Source: Azorinus chamasolen (Eukaryota; Mollusca; Bivalvia; Cardiida; Solecurtidae). Taken from it: a stretch of DNA of 64,000 nucleotides. The notes beneath the pieces were generated by a model. That model was not told where the DNA came from. It was given only the letters and a program-made list of their open reading frames with translations, and ran no database searches. The translations under genes were made by a program, and so were the position numbers. The stretch spans positions 56,730,484-56,794,483 of the forward strand of contig OY755241.1 of assembly GCA_963576725.1 (NCBI GenBank). Direction: 5' to 3'. Below, in pieces: positions 45,544-56,550 of the stretch (within the stretch, counting starts at the first letter, position 1; each line of letters starts with the position of its first letter).

Positions 45544-46190
45544 TAGACACTTTATTCAGTTATTTTAGTTATTTCTGTTACTGTACGCGTTTTAAATTTA
45601 AAACAAATTTGTTAAGGATTTTCATATCTGACCTATACCAGTTTGTAAAAAGTCAAATTTTATTTTACCAAAGTGAAACTGCAAAGTCGGCATTGTTCTA
45701 AACATACTTCTGGACAGAGCTGTACAAGAACAGCGCGCACTTGCTGCAGGTAATGACGTCACACTTCGACCAATCAGATTCTACGAATCGATGAGAAACT
45801 GACTGACACAGATCGCTGATAGTGAGTGTAAATATTTTGTTTTTTCTCCTATAACTATTTCTAGTAACCAAACTGGTAATACAACGGTAAAAGACAAACA
45901 CTGATTGATGTACTGCACCATTTATTATTTAATATTTTATTGATCCAAGCATATATATCGTAGCTATACATGATTAGACTCACGGATCTCCGAGAAAACG
46001 GCATATTGCTTATCATTCAAGTTTCTATCATAATCGAATAGTGTTCATACATTTTTCTTTCTGTCGAGGTTCATTGTGACGGTGCCCTGTGGCCTATCTA
46101 GTGTTCATACATTTTTTTCTGTGGAGGTTCATAATTCACTGTGAGGCTGTGATATTTGCCCTTACCTTGATATAGGCCCTCGAGCTAAGG
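45544..46190. promoter_or_regulatory. Spacer with a CRE and CCAAT cluster
   Basis: AATGACGTCACACTTCGACC followed by CCAATCAGATT (about 45751-45780) is a typical animal promoter pair. It lies about 450 bp upstream of the hAT remnant and could have driven it. TAGTGTTCATACATTTTT is repeated at 46038 and 46100. No other feature. Confidence 0.3.
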
Positions 46191-46224
46191 TTTGGTATTG
46201 GTCTACAATGTACACAGAATGTTA

Positions 46225-49200
46225 TGGCCATTGCATGTCCTCATGTCGCTTTCAGGTACATTGGTTCCAGTAAGCGAAAACTACAGCCACTCTGGTTTGT
46301 GCAGAACACCTGGCTCAGGTATTCCAGATCAACAAACAGCGTCTACTGTGGACCTTGTCGATTCTTCGGCTCCCAGAGCTCCGATTCTCGCCCTAAGGCA
46401 TTTGGTACGACACATGTAACATATTGGAGTAATCTGACCTAACTTGTCTCGCGACACGAGACTACAAAATCACAACAGTCGTCCATGTTATCAGCTGAAT
46501 ACTTTCTTAATATTACTGAAGGGAAATTGCATGACGTTCTGACAAAAATGCACGATGACTATCAGTCTTATCGTTGCCAAAACACCATCAATCTCTATAA
46601 ATCGGGGTATAGCGATTAGGGGCAACACTGATGAAACTAGCTACTTTGTCAAACTCCTGCAGTACCAGAGCAAAGATAACTGCTCACTCCATGAGCATGT
46701 GTCGAATATGACCAAAAATAAATACACATCGCCCGATGTGCGAAATGAACTTACTGAAATATGCGGTGACATGATTGTAGATAACATAGTTAAAGACTAA
46801 TAAGAGTCCATTTTTCGACTTTATTGTCGACGAGGCAACTGACTGCACAACTATGGAGCAGATGCACTGTGTGTTTGCTTTTTTATATTGACCAGCGCAT
46901 AGTAAGGGAGGAGATTCTTGGACTTTCAGAATGCCATACGACAACTGCGGAAGGTCTTATTGATGCTTTCTTGGCAGGACTACGTGACAAAGGCATAGAC
47001 ATTCAAAAAATGAGGGGATGAGCTACGATGGTGCTGCAAACATGAGCGGCGTCCAAGCTCGAATGCTCGAAGTTGTTCCGGGTGCCACATACACACACTG
47101 TTAGGCCCACAACGTGAACTTGTGTATCATCCACGCTTGTAAGGAGCCACTGGATCGGAATGTTATGGATAGCCTATAAACCGTTGCATTTGCCTTTGAT
47201 TATTCTGCGAAACGTCTACTGGCATACAACGAGGCACTTGCAGAAGACAACAGAGTACAAAATGAGATAGAAAGGAGGCGCAAACTGAAAACGCTGCTGG
47301 GCCTCTCGAGCTGACGCGCTTTATACTTTTAAAGCTGCCTTCACTACAGTTCATTCTGCACTGGGAAAACTTGCAGACGAGGGTGATGGACATGCAAGCA
47401 TGTACCAAAGAGCAATCTCCAAATTCAGCTATATTATTGCATTTGTCGCATTAGAACACTTTCTTTTCTCGGCTAGTAAATTTGTTCAGTTTTCTACACA
47501 AGAATGAATGTGACTTGTCAGCTGTGTACCTCGCTAAGGAGGTGAAACGTATGATAAATGCCAACAGAAATTGAGGCTCTTTAAGAGGCCGCATACGACC
47601 TCACTCAGTTTATTGATGTCCAGCCTTCCATGCCCAGGGTTGGCCAAGCATAGGCCCAACATTGCAACTCCGGACATACATTGTACTGAAACAACCTGTA
47701 CCTGCAGTTCGTCGACCACCTTATGACGGAACTCGATCTCTGCCTACTGCAGGCACAACCTCGCTACTGTGCAGAATGTCTCCAACCCAAAGTCGTGTCC
47801 AGTATCACGGTCGATGAAATTGATGCAATTTATGATGCATTCTCTGAGGACCTCGCAGCAAGCCGAGTCACATTTCATAGAAAGGTTCAGCGCTGGCAAA
47901 CGAGGTAAACCTACTGTCCATAACATCATTTTGCAAGTGAAAAATGGCGATGTTTTATGTTGTCCGATCTAACACCACATTAACTCGATGTTTTCTGCAA
48001 ATATGCTGAAAGTGTGACGAAATATTAGCTGTCATCAACGGGAAATTCCATAGACACCAACTGTAAAATTATCCCACCTTCATCAACGGCATCAGCGCTG
48101 GTGAAGGTGTCGAAATTTGCAAAGGGCAATTTATTTGTTGTCGAATCCGTGACATTTAACAATTTGTAGCATATTAAATTTTGATGAAAACATCGTGGTA
48201 ACTTTAAGTAGGGCCGGACAAAAATATAGCCAATGGGCGACAGTATCAGAACTTGCAAACAGTTAGGATCCGGGTAAGAGGGTGGGTTAGCTTGGTTCTT
48301 GATAACACAATTATAATAGAGATTTTTGTGCAAGGGGATTTCAAAATTTGATTAGACGTGTTAAGTGCTTGTGTGACGGCCGTAAAACGTCGCCCCGGAC
48401 TTCATTCTCAGTGTTATACCTTCTGATCCTTCGAGATCATGAATTTCAGTACTTCTTGTTCTGAAAATTGAATACCGCTTAAGCCGGTGCTAGGGGGCGT
48501 GAGCAGTGTTGCAACTCAATAAAACCGAGTCAGCAATTTTCTCTTTTTGTGTTGCAATTTTTGCTTTCGGGGGTTCACCGCCCTTCAGAATTTATAATCT
48601 TCACAACAGCAGGTGCAAAGTGCTTGTGTGGCGGCCGTAAAACTTTGCCCCGTACTTCATTCTCAGTGTTGTTATACCTTCTGATCCTTCGAGATCATGA
48701 ATTTCAGTACTTCTTGTTCTGAAAATTGAATACCGTTTAAGCCGGTGCTAGGGGGCGTGAGCAGTGTTGCACTTTCAATTACTGCTCATGAACACTCAAT
48801 AAAACCCGAGTCTGCAATTTTCTCTTTTGGTGTTGTAATTTTTGCTTTCGGGAGATCACCACCCTTCAGAATTTATTTACTACGCAGATTTGATCGTTTG
48901 AGCGCGTGTCGAATTTGTTCCCCAACAACTGCACTCCACAACGTAACTTATGCTAAATCGTTTTTTGAAATAAGTTTCTTAAATTGGGGTGATATTTTAC
49001 TTGGATCTGACAAGGAACACAAAATACCATGGACCCCATTGTAAAATTCGTCCGAATTTTAAAATGGGGCCTATTGGGGGTAAAATGCCTGTTGACGAAT
49101 TCAGCTGAAATTCTGTCACAAGTTTAAATTAAAATTTGTTTGATTCCTACCACCTGAGTGATTCATCGGCGATTGGTGATGTTACCTGCTTACTTCAGGT

Positions 49201-49425
49201 GGCATGACGTTGGTGGAATAGATGTTCCATTAAACATGCAAGACACGCTCGGCAGTGTTCACCAATACCTCTACCCCTGTATCTACATGGTGATGTGCGT
49301 GCTCATCAGCATGCCGGTAGCTACAGCCACGGCCGGGCGCTCCTTCAGTGTAATGCGTAGGGTTAAAACCTATCTCAGAAATACAATGGCGACGAAAAGA
49401 CTCCGGGCTGGGGCTAATTAATGTC
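46225..49425 (+). pseudogene. hAT-superfamily transposase (TTF finger / DUF4371 type), broken
   Basis: TTTCAG (46255) precedes a TTF-like zinc finger: LQPLWFVQNTWLRYSRS, VYCGPCRFFGS. Then DUF4371-type sequence: RGIAIRGNTDETSYFVKLLQ, NKYTSPDVRNELTEICGDMI, VDEATDCTTMEQ, LSECHTTTAEGLIDAFLAGL, YDGAANMSG and HTLN-like pieces. Later come DYSAKRLLAYNEALAE, VDHLMTELDLCLLQAQPRYC and ITVDEIDAIYDAFSEDLAAS. After about 1.1 kb of insertion the C-terminal dimerisation region follows (49190-49421): RWHDVGGIDVPLNMQDTL, MPVATATAGRSFSVMRRVKT, YLRNTMATKRLR. More than ten frameshifts or stops. Terminal repeats not located. Confidence 0.75.
48355..48885 (+). repeat. D-family repeat dimer inserted in the hAT pseudogene
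   Basis: Two plus-oriented units of about 260 bp: GTGTGACGGCCGTAAAACGT (48370) and GTGTGGCGGCCGTAAAACTT (48633), each with CCTTCTGATCCTTCGAGATC, TTGAATACCG.TTAAGCCGG, TGCTAGGGGGCGTGAGCAGT, TTTTGCTTTCGGG and CCCTTCAGAATTTAT. The hAT coding sequence stops near 48010 and resumes near 49185, so the dimer and its flanks were inserted there. Confidence 0.75.
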
Positions 49426-49465
49426 TAAAGAGTAAAGGAGCTGTGTATCGAGGCCATGTTAGAAT

Positions 49466-50696
49466 TTTTATTATGCCCCCCAGATCAAATCTGGGGGGCA
49501 TATTGTTTTTGCCCTGTCCATTTGTCTGTTTGTCAGCAACTTTAATATTGGTCATAACTTTTGAGCCAGTACAGATAGCGACTTGATATTTGGCATGCAT
49601 ATGTATCTCATAAAGCCGCACATTTTGAGGGGTAACATGTCAAGGTCAGAGGTAAAATATATGGGTCAAATCACCGACTTTAACAATGGCCATAAATTTT
49701 GGACCAGTAGAGATAGACTTGATATTTGGCATGCTTGTATATCTCATGCACATTTTGAGGGGTGACATGTCAAGGTCATCCTTCAGGGTCAAAGGTCAAA
49801 TTGTCTGGGTTTTTTTGGCTAAAACTTTAACACAACCTTAACATTTGTCATAACTTTTGAGTCAGTACAGATAGAGACTTGATATTGGGCATGCTTGTGC
49901 ATCTCATGAGGCTGCACATTTTGAGGGGTGACATGTCAAGGTCATTCTTCAGGGTCAATGGTCAAATTGTCTGTAACTTTAACATTGGTTATAGCTTTGA
50001 GCCAGTACAGATAGAGACTTGATATTTGGCATGCATATGTATCTCAAAGCCGCACATTTTGAGGGGGGACATGTCAAGGTCACCCTTAAAGGTCAGAAGT
50101 CAAACATATGGGTCAAATCACCGACTTTAACATTGGCCATAACTTTTGAACCAGTACAGATAGAGACTTGATATTTGGCATGCTGTATCTCATGAAGCTG
50201 CACAGTTTGAGGGGTAACATGTCAAGGTCATCCTTCAGGGTCAAAGGTCACCAACTTCAAATTCGCCATAACTTTTGAACCAATAGAGATAGTCTTGATA
50301 TTTGGTATGCATGTGTATCTCATGAAGCTGCACATTTTGAGGGGCAACATGTCAAGGTAAAGGTCATCTTTTAGGGTCTAAGGTCACCGACTTTAAGATT
50401 GGCCATAACTATTGAACCTGTAGATACAGACTTGACATTTGGTATGCATGTGTATCTCATGAAGCTGCACAGTTTGGGGGTGACATGTCAAGGTCAAGGT
50501 CATCTTTCAGGGTCAAAAGTCACCGACTTTAACATTGGCCATAACTTTTGAACCAGTAGAGATACAGACTTGATATTTGGTATGCATGTGTACCCCATGA
50601 AGCTGCACAGTTTGATGGGTGACATGTCAAGATCAAGGTCATCCTTCAGGGTCAAATATCATATCGAGGGGGCAGTATTTCACAAACACATCTTGC
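49466..50696 (-). mobile_element. Satellite-cored element S1, copy 2
   Basis: Inverse orientation to the 18.4-kb copy. The terminal hairpin ATGCCCCCCAGAT / ATCTGGGGGGCAT with a CAA loop lies at 49473-49501 and is flanked by an A/T tract (AATAAAAATTC on the minus strand). About eight units follow (CATAACTTTTGAACCAGTAC, AGACTTGATATTTGGCATGC, GAGGGGTGACATGTCAAGGT, CAGGGTCAAAGGTCA). The 5' end reads GTATTTCACAAACACATCTTG. It sits just beyond the hAT C-terminus. Non-coding. Confidence 0.85.
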
Positions 50697-52060
50697 TACA
50701 AGACGGAAATACAGCAAGCTTGCTTTTATCTTTGAATAAATAGTACCTTAACGGCATTGATTTACGCTTTGATTAACAGTGTCAATGGCACTGATCGGCT
50801 AGTAATTATTTTTGTTAGAAATTGTTCTCCAAATTTGTTATTTTCGTGTTTACATGTAGATCTACATGTCTTGCACATAACATTGAAGGAAATACATTTT
50901 TATCGATTTCAATATATTCCTGTTACCAGTATTAGAGGGACAATACGCCCTCAGAATGCACCAGAGACCATTCAGGACCATCTGCTACGCTCCTGTTATT
51001 CAGATCTACAGATGAAGGTGCGTACTCAAAAATACTATAATTATTTCGAATAGTCGTTTGGTGGAGAAATAAAGAAGTATTTCTTCAAAATACGCATCTT
51101 GTCTGGGCTTATTTCAAATATCCTTTTAAGCCTTACCGTTTTATGTATCTTGATATACTGCACGGATTTATTTTGTGATTGTCTGCTCAGGTTTATATAG
51201 CCTTTAGTTGGTCTCATTCAGCATTGTGTAGGCTAACAGCAGTCGTATTAAAAAACCTGTAATGTCTGTTGTCAAATTCATTTGATGTACCAGCTTACAG
51301 ACATGAGTTGCAAACGAAAATGCACGATTTAAATATGATGCAAGTTTCTCCTGCCACTATGTCTGCCAGTACATTGCACATGCCACCAAAGCGGACACAA
51401 CTCTGATTTCATCCACTCACTGTCTCTTTTCCTTCACTCGATAAAGATTGGGCATGACTCCCTTTCTTCATCACTCGTACATATAAGGAATACCATTTTC
51501 GCTCTCGCTATCACTGTCTTCTTTCTCGCCTTCTTCCTTTGGTTTTGTTTACTTTAAGCAGCTTCATTATCTCACTCTTTGCTCTTCCTCTCTCTCTTTC
51601 ATTCTTGCCATTTTGTCTTCCATTGTGCGAGTACTAATTTCTGCCATCAAACAGGCGTAGTTCACTAAGGTATTTCCCTCTACATTTGTCAAAAAGGGGA
51701 CAGTCCAGATTGAGTAGTCCCCTCTGGGACAAGTCCGCCAGTTTATTAAACAGCATGGTACGCATAACCCCGAAGAGTCTGGCTATCTTAGCTTTCGACA
51801 TCCCACCCAGACCATATCAATAGCAGATGCTATATCTGTGGGGTCATATCGCCTTCTTCCTCTCAGCTGCAAACTCGTGTTCACCTATATGTACTTTTTT
51901 AAATGTAGGTGAATAGTAAATTCAGGTCGAATTTTACAAGCGGCCATGTACAAAATAAGGAATATATATTAATAGATCTAATCAATTTGGGAAATTTAAA
52001 TTGTTAGACTTGCAGACAATTTTGATCTACACTTAAATATATTAATATAGAGCTAGTGTA
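50697..52060. other. No gene seen
   Basis: Unique sequence; frame 50757-51053 (98 codons) contains RPQNAPETIQDHLLRSCYSD but no recognised family. 51620-51850 has stretches resembling a decayed transposase antisense (TGCGAGTACTAATTTCTGCC, CCGAAGAGTCTGGCTATCTT) that I cannot assign. Confidence 0.3.
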
Positions 52061-52475
52061 AATGGAAAAGTAGTAAAGTCAAGCAGGCAAAGCCACATAC
52101 AAGACTCAACCACCACCAAAACACTGATAGATAGCATGACAAACACACATACCCAAACGCACTCACACACGAGATGAACACAGAAAACACCAACAGACAC
52201 AAACAAGAACTAGAGACAAACACATGAACAAAATCCCAAGCACAAAGACGTAAGGCAAACAAAAGGAAGGGTGACAAAAAGAGTACCGCCTTGGCACGGT
52301 CAGTAGCAAAAACACCACTGGGCGTTTAAACCGGTTTACGAACGTCCTAACCTCACACTTCTCTCAAAGTCAGCCTAGCTTTACAAATAGAGTAAATAAA
52401 GGTATACCGCCGGACTTCCCCACAACATAGACGACTGTGAACACAGGACATGTAAAACAGCAGAATAACTGACAA
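52061..52475 (-). mobile_element. Penelope-like subfamily B 3' fragment
   Basis: AATGGAAAAGTAGTAAAGTC to CATGTAAAACAGCAGAATAAC. Core at 52280-52340 (ACCGCCTTGGCACGGT, CAGTAGCAAAAACACCACTG, AAACCGGTTT) intact. No coding part. Confidence 0.8.
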
Positions 52476-52750
52476 AAACTAGCTGATATGGACGCTTTTG
52501 AAGGTACGGGCTATCATTACGAAAACTGATGTTACCATAGAAACTGTTAAAACGGTACTTAAAATTAATGCTTTGGTTCTCAAATCGTTTTCTGTGGTTT
52601 TTGTTATGTTAAACTGCATTTGAAATTATTTTCTGATATTTGTAATTTTTTCACTATTTTCAACGTTCTCTTTAATATTCCTGAGTATACAAATAAGTTA
52701 AAAGCACGATATTATTTATCTTCCATTTGGTATCGGTATAGGTTTAGGGT

Positions 52751-53510
52751 AACAAGAGGGACATGAGGCCCTGAAGCGCTCACCTGAGATAACCCCAGGG
52801 GCGGGGCCATTTTGACCACAAGAAATCATGTGTACAACCTTGGTAGAGAACCACTAGGCAAAGCAGTATGCCATTAATTAAAGGTCTAAGCCTTATGGTT
52901 TCAGAGAAAAATAATATTTTATATTTTACCCATGAAAAACTGATAAGCCCTGAGGCAGGGCCAAGTTTCGCCCAGTGGTCAGGGTCGTAAGTTAAACATT
53001 TTTGGCAGAGGACCACAAGCCACAGCTACATATTTGTAGAGGACCATTAGATCATGTTACATACCAAATATCAATGGTCTAGGCCTTACAGTTTCAGTAG
53101 ATTTTTAAAGATTTTCCAATGAAAAACTGATAAGCCCTTGGGCGGGGCCATTTTTGGTCCGGCGGTCATAATTTGAACAATATTTGTAGAGGACCATAAG
53201 ATCATGCTACATACCAAATATCAAAGGTCTAGGCCTTACAGTTTGAGAGAAGATTTTTAAAGATTTTCCTTTGAAAAACTAATAAGCCCATGGGCGGGGC
53301 CATTTTTGGCCCGGGGGTCATAATTCGAACAATATTTGTAGAGGACCATAAGATCATGCTACATACCAAATATCAAAGGTCTAGGCCTTACAGTTTGAGA
53401 GGAGAAGATTTTTCAAGATTTTCCAATGAAAAACTGATAAGCCCTTGGGCGGGGCCATTTTTGGCCCGGGGGTCATAATTTGAACAATCTTTGTAGAGGA
53501 TCATGCTACA
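52751..53510 (+). mobile_element. Satellite-cored element S2, copy 2, 3' end replaced by PLE-B
   Basis: Starts AACAAGAGGGACATGAGGCC CT (foldback AGGG...CCCT) after GGGT. Four to five units of about 120-150 bp (GGGCGGGGCCATTTTTGGCC, TTTGTAGAGGACCATAAG, CATACCAAATATCAAAGGTC, TAGGCCTTACAGTTTGAGAG) diverge from those of copy 1 but keep the same layout. It ends inside a unit at GATCATGCTACA where the PLE-B fragment begins. Confidence 0.8.
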
Positions 53511-54197
53511 TGGAAAAGTAGTAAAGTCAAGCAGGCAAAGCCACATGCAAGACGCAACCACCACCAAAACACCGATAGACAGCATGACACACACACACAC
53601 ACACCCAAACGCACACACACGAAATGAACACAGAAAACACCAAAAGACACACAAGAACCAGGGACAAACGTTCCACAATATGAACAAACCACAAGCACAA
53701 AGACGCAAGGCAAACAAAAGGAAGGGTGACAAAGAGAGTACCGCCTTGGCACGGTCAGCAGCAAAAACACCACTGGGGGTTTAAACCGGTTTACGGACGT
53801 CCTAACCTCACACTTCTCTCAAAGTCACCCTAGCTTTACAAATATTGTAAATAAAGGTATCCCCGCTGGACTTACCCACAACATAGACGACGGTGAACAC
53901 AGGACAACATGTAAAACATAGCATAATAACTGTGACAATCCGTCAAATATGTACTCAATGACTTTGCTGAAGTCAGAGCACCTGCAGGTAAGCCGTTAAG
54001 GGCACGACAAGGAAAAAGTAATACATGAGCCTGGTAAGCTCCTCCTGTATCCAAGTTTAAGAGTATACCATCATAGAGTACTACCCTCGGCCTGTCATCG
54101 CGCAAGCAAAGAGGGAAGCGTAGCTACCGACTGTAAAAGGGTCGATAACCAAACATGCAGTGTGTTGCAATATAATAGGATCATAACCTTTCTTTTT
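53511..54197 (-). mobile_element. Penelope-like subfamily B 3' fragment with ORF C-terminus
   Basis: The longest subfamily B copy here. Minus strand from 54197: KKGYDPIILQHTACLV, then DPFTVGSYASLFACAM and a stop, homologous to the C-terminus of the 6220-7440 ORF (KKGYDPVVLQHTACLV, NPFTVGNHAGLFACTP). This proves that the dispersed 3' pieces are retroelement 3' ends rather than independent SINEs. The UTR has the full core (53740-53800) and GTGT tract. An S2 element is inserted at its 5' end after TTTTT. Confidence 0.85.
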
Positions 54198-54612
54198 AGC
54201 TCACCAGAGCACAAAGTGCTCAGGGTGAGCTATTGTGATCACCTGATGTCCGTCGTCCGTCGGCGTGCGTCGTGCGTCGTCCGTCGTCAACAATTTGAAC
54301 CTTTAAAAATCTTCTCCTCTGAATCTATAGGGTGCTCAGCTTTCATCTTTGGCACATAGCTTCACCTATAGGTCCTTTACAAAAGTTATATAAATTATGT
54401 CCCTGGAGTCAAAATTGGCCCCACCCTGGGGGTGTCAAGTTTTCAATAGAAACATATAGTGAAACTTTGAAAATCTTCTTCTCTGAAACTGGAAGGTTCT
54501 CAGCTTTGATATTTGGCACATAGCATCACCTATAGGTCCTCTACAAAAGTTATATAAATCATGTCCCTGGGGTTAAAATTGGCCCCGCCCTAGGGGTGGC
54601 AAGTTTTCCATA
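54198..54612 (-). mobile_element. Satellite-cored element S2, copy 3 (3' end portion)
   Basis: Begins on the plus strand with AGCTCACC-AGAGCAC-AAA-GTGCTC-GGTGAGCT (54198-54231), the same terminal hairpin as at 34170-34203, followed by CCGTCGTCCGTC repeats and CAACAATTTGAACCTTT. Two units then follow (ATCTTCTCCTCTGAA, GCTTTCATCTTTGGCACATA, TTGGCCCC.CCCT). Preceded by exactly five T, the target run of the PLE coding sequence (compare CCCTTTTTAATGAA at 6329). Confidence 0.8.
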
Positions 54613-55083
54613 TCTGACTGCTGCTTAAACACTAGTAATTTCTTGTCAAAAACTACATGTCCCAGAGCTTAGATATTTGGTGTATGGATTAACTTAGTTT
54701 ACCTTAAAGAATTGTGTTAATATCATAGTTCTGAGGTTAAAATTGGTCCTGCCCTTTGGGTTAAACTTTAAAATTGGCTTTTTCACTTCAGAAACTGCGG
54801 CTAAAGGTTTCTCCTACAACCCAGTCCACTGAGACTGACCTAGTTTTTATAGCCAGTTCCAGTGGTTTTACCCTTAGTCTAATCAGTAGAGTAGAAATTG
54901 TGTTTAGCCAAATAAATAACAAACACTCATTTTAGATTGAGAAAACTAAGTGGATAATTCTCAAAATGCTCTTTGCATATCTATGTCCTGCATATATGTC
55001 TCAGATATCTATATAGAGTCTTATCAGTATATCTTTTGTGAAGTTTAGCTGAATACAAGTCAAGTGTTCTATGCTGTAGCATT
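54613..55083. other. Non-coding; left flank of the LTR element
   Basis: AT-rich sequence. The last bases before the LTR are TAGCATT, the expected target duplication to look for at the far end of the tandem element. Confidence 0.4.
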
Positions 55084-56389
55084 TGACAGGTATTTGTTAT
55101 TAGTGAACCAACTTCCTGTGAGGTTAGTGTGGTCAAGCAGTATATTTATAGAGTTTTCGTATGTATTTGGTTAACCAGTGAGTAGTTAACATGTTTTTTA
55201 TAGTAACCTAGAATCTGTAAGTGTATATAGTGTTCTATATTGGATGTATAACAAGTTTGACTAAGTTTTATACATGTAGAATTGCTCGCCAAGTAGTGTG
55301 TAGGTATATAATGCAGTAGGGAATCAAGTGCCTGTGCATTTTAAAGTGTACTGAGGCTATTGTGTTTATCTGTCAAGCTTGACCAGTGGCTAGTTGTGTG
55401 TTCTCTGCTCTGTGTAGGGTTGTCATTACGAAGCTAACCTTCACATGGTGAACATGTAGATATGCTTAGACATTGGAAGCATGCTGTTATAGAAGGGCGT
55501 TTCACACTACGGCAATTGTAAGTTATTACAGGTCCTCAGCCCATGTCCAAACTTATTTGCTTGTTATTTCTGCATTATTCGCGTGGATTTTATATTTGTG
55601 TTTTTATCCTTTTATTAGTTATTGTAGGGTATTTCCTCTTGGTCCAGTTTGGTATATAAGGTTTCCCTGTAATTGTAGGTGGCTCCCAATTATGGCCCTG
55701 TAAAGACCCGATTAATGCTGTTATTTGGACCGAGTGGCTGGCCAGTATGTTGTCTGTGAGAGTCCACGTTAATACGGCTCCCAGGCCTTGAAGTCTTGTG
55801 CATGGCAATGGATAGGGTGGAGTAGTGGTTGCAGTCTATCAACACTGTGGTCTTCATTATACCGAGTGTTTGCAAATGAAGTCTGGTTAAGTGTCTATAT
55901 GACAAATAGTATATATACGTCTGTGTGACAATCATTGTGTCTGTGTGGCCAATATATATATATATGAATGACTAAGTGACATTTATTGTGTCTGTGTGAC
56001 CTATATTATACATTTATAGTCTGTGTGGCTATTATAATTTATCGTCTGTGTGACGTTTAGTTTCCCTGTGTGGGGTATAAGAGTTTGGACATTACAGACT
56101 TTCAGTGAGAGGTGAAGTGACTGTGCAGATATAGAACTGGACGCTGTAGACATTAGCAGCATATATTGCTAAATAGTGTGTGTTATGTAGCTGTAGGTGA
56201 CAATAACAGTTTAGTTTAGCAATACAGATATTGCGTGATATACATTTGTGGTGCTTATAGAACATTGTGTAGTCATATTTTAATAAAATTGTATTGTAGT
56301 ATAACCAGTCTCACTATTTAGTTAATTACTGCTTAAACGAATTCGGAATCACCATTTTCTTAGTTTCCTAGGCTGAGAAAATTGTGACA
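55084..56389 (+). mobile_element. Ty3/gypsy (Gmr1-like) element, LTR 1
   Basis: A 1306-bp repeat from TGACAGGTATTTG to AATTGTGACA (TG...CA ends), repeated at 61283-62588 with a constant offset of 6199 and one substitution noticed (A55689 against G61888). Candidate signals are TATAAG near 56076 and AATAAA at 56282-56287, which would give a short R. Upstream of the TATA lie five copies of GTCTGTGTGRC (55919, 55939, 55990, 56019, 56044). Open frames in the LTR have no recognisable domain. Confidence 0.95.
55919..56081 (+). promoter_or_regulatory. Putative LTR promoter: five GTCTGTGTGRC motifs and TATAAG
   Basis: The five 11-mers alternate A, G, A, G, A at the tenth base and are followed by GGGGTATAAGAG. 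The same array is in LTR 2 at +6199. Role inferred from position before the poly(A) signal. Confidence 0.4.
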
Positions 56390-56391
56390 AA

Positions 56392-56410
56392 TGGGGGCTC
56401 GTCCGGGAAT
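56392..56410 (+). other. Primer binding site, tRNA-Pro type
   Basis: TGGGGGCTCGTCCGGGAAT begins two bases after LTR 1. It matches the retroviral tRNA-Pro primer binding site TGGGGGCTCGTCCGGGAT over 17 bases. The same site follows LTR 2 at 62591. Confidence 0.85.
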
Positions 56411-56550
56411 AGATTTTTATATATCTATATGGTAGTAATACGTATTTTATTTGGATGGTGAGGCTGGTTCCAAGTTAATGTTTGCTGTTTTATTTTATTC
56501 TGTTTTTGTTGTACAACTGTACTAGTCGCAGTAATTATTGCTATTAGACA

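Noticed and set aside
55473..55935. Open frames of 72-81 codons inside the LTRs
   Set aside because: Present in both LTRs only because these are repeats; no domain and they sit in the expected U3.
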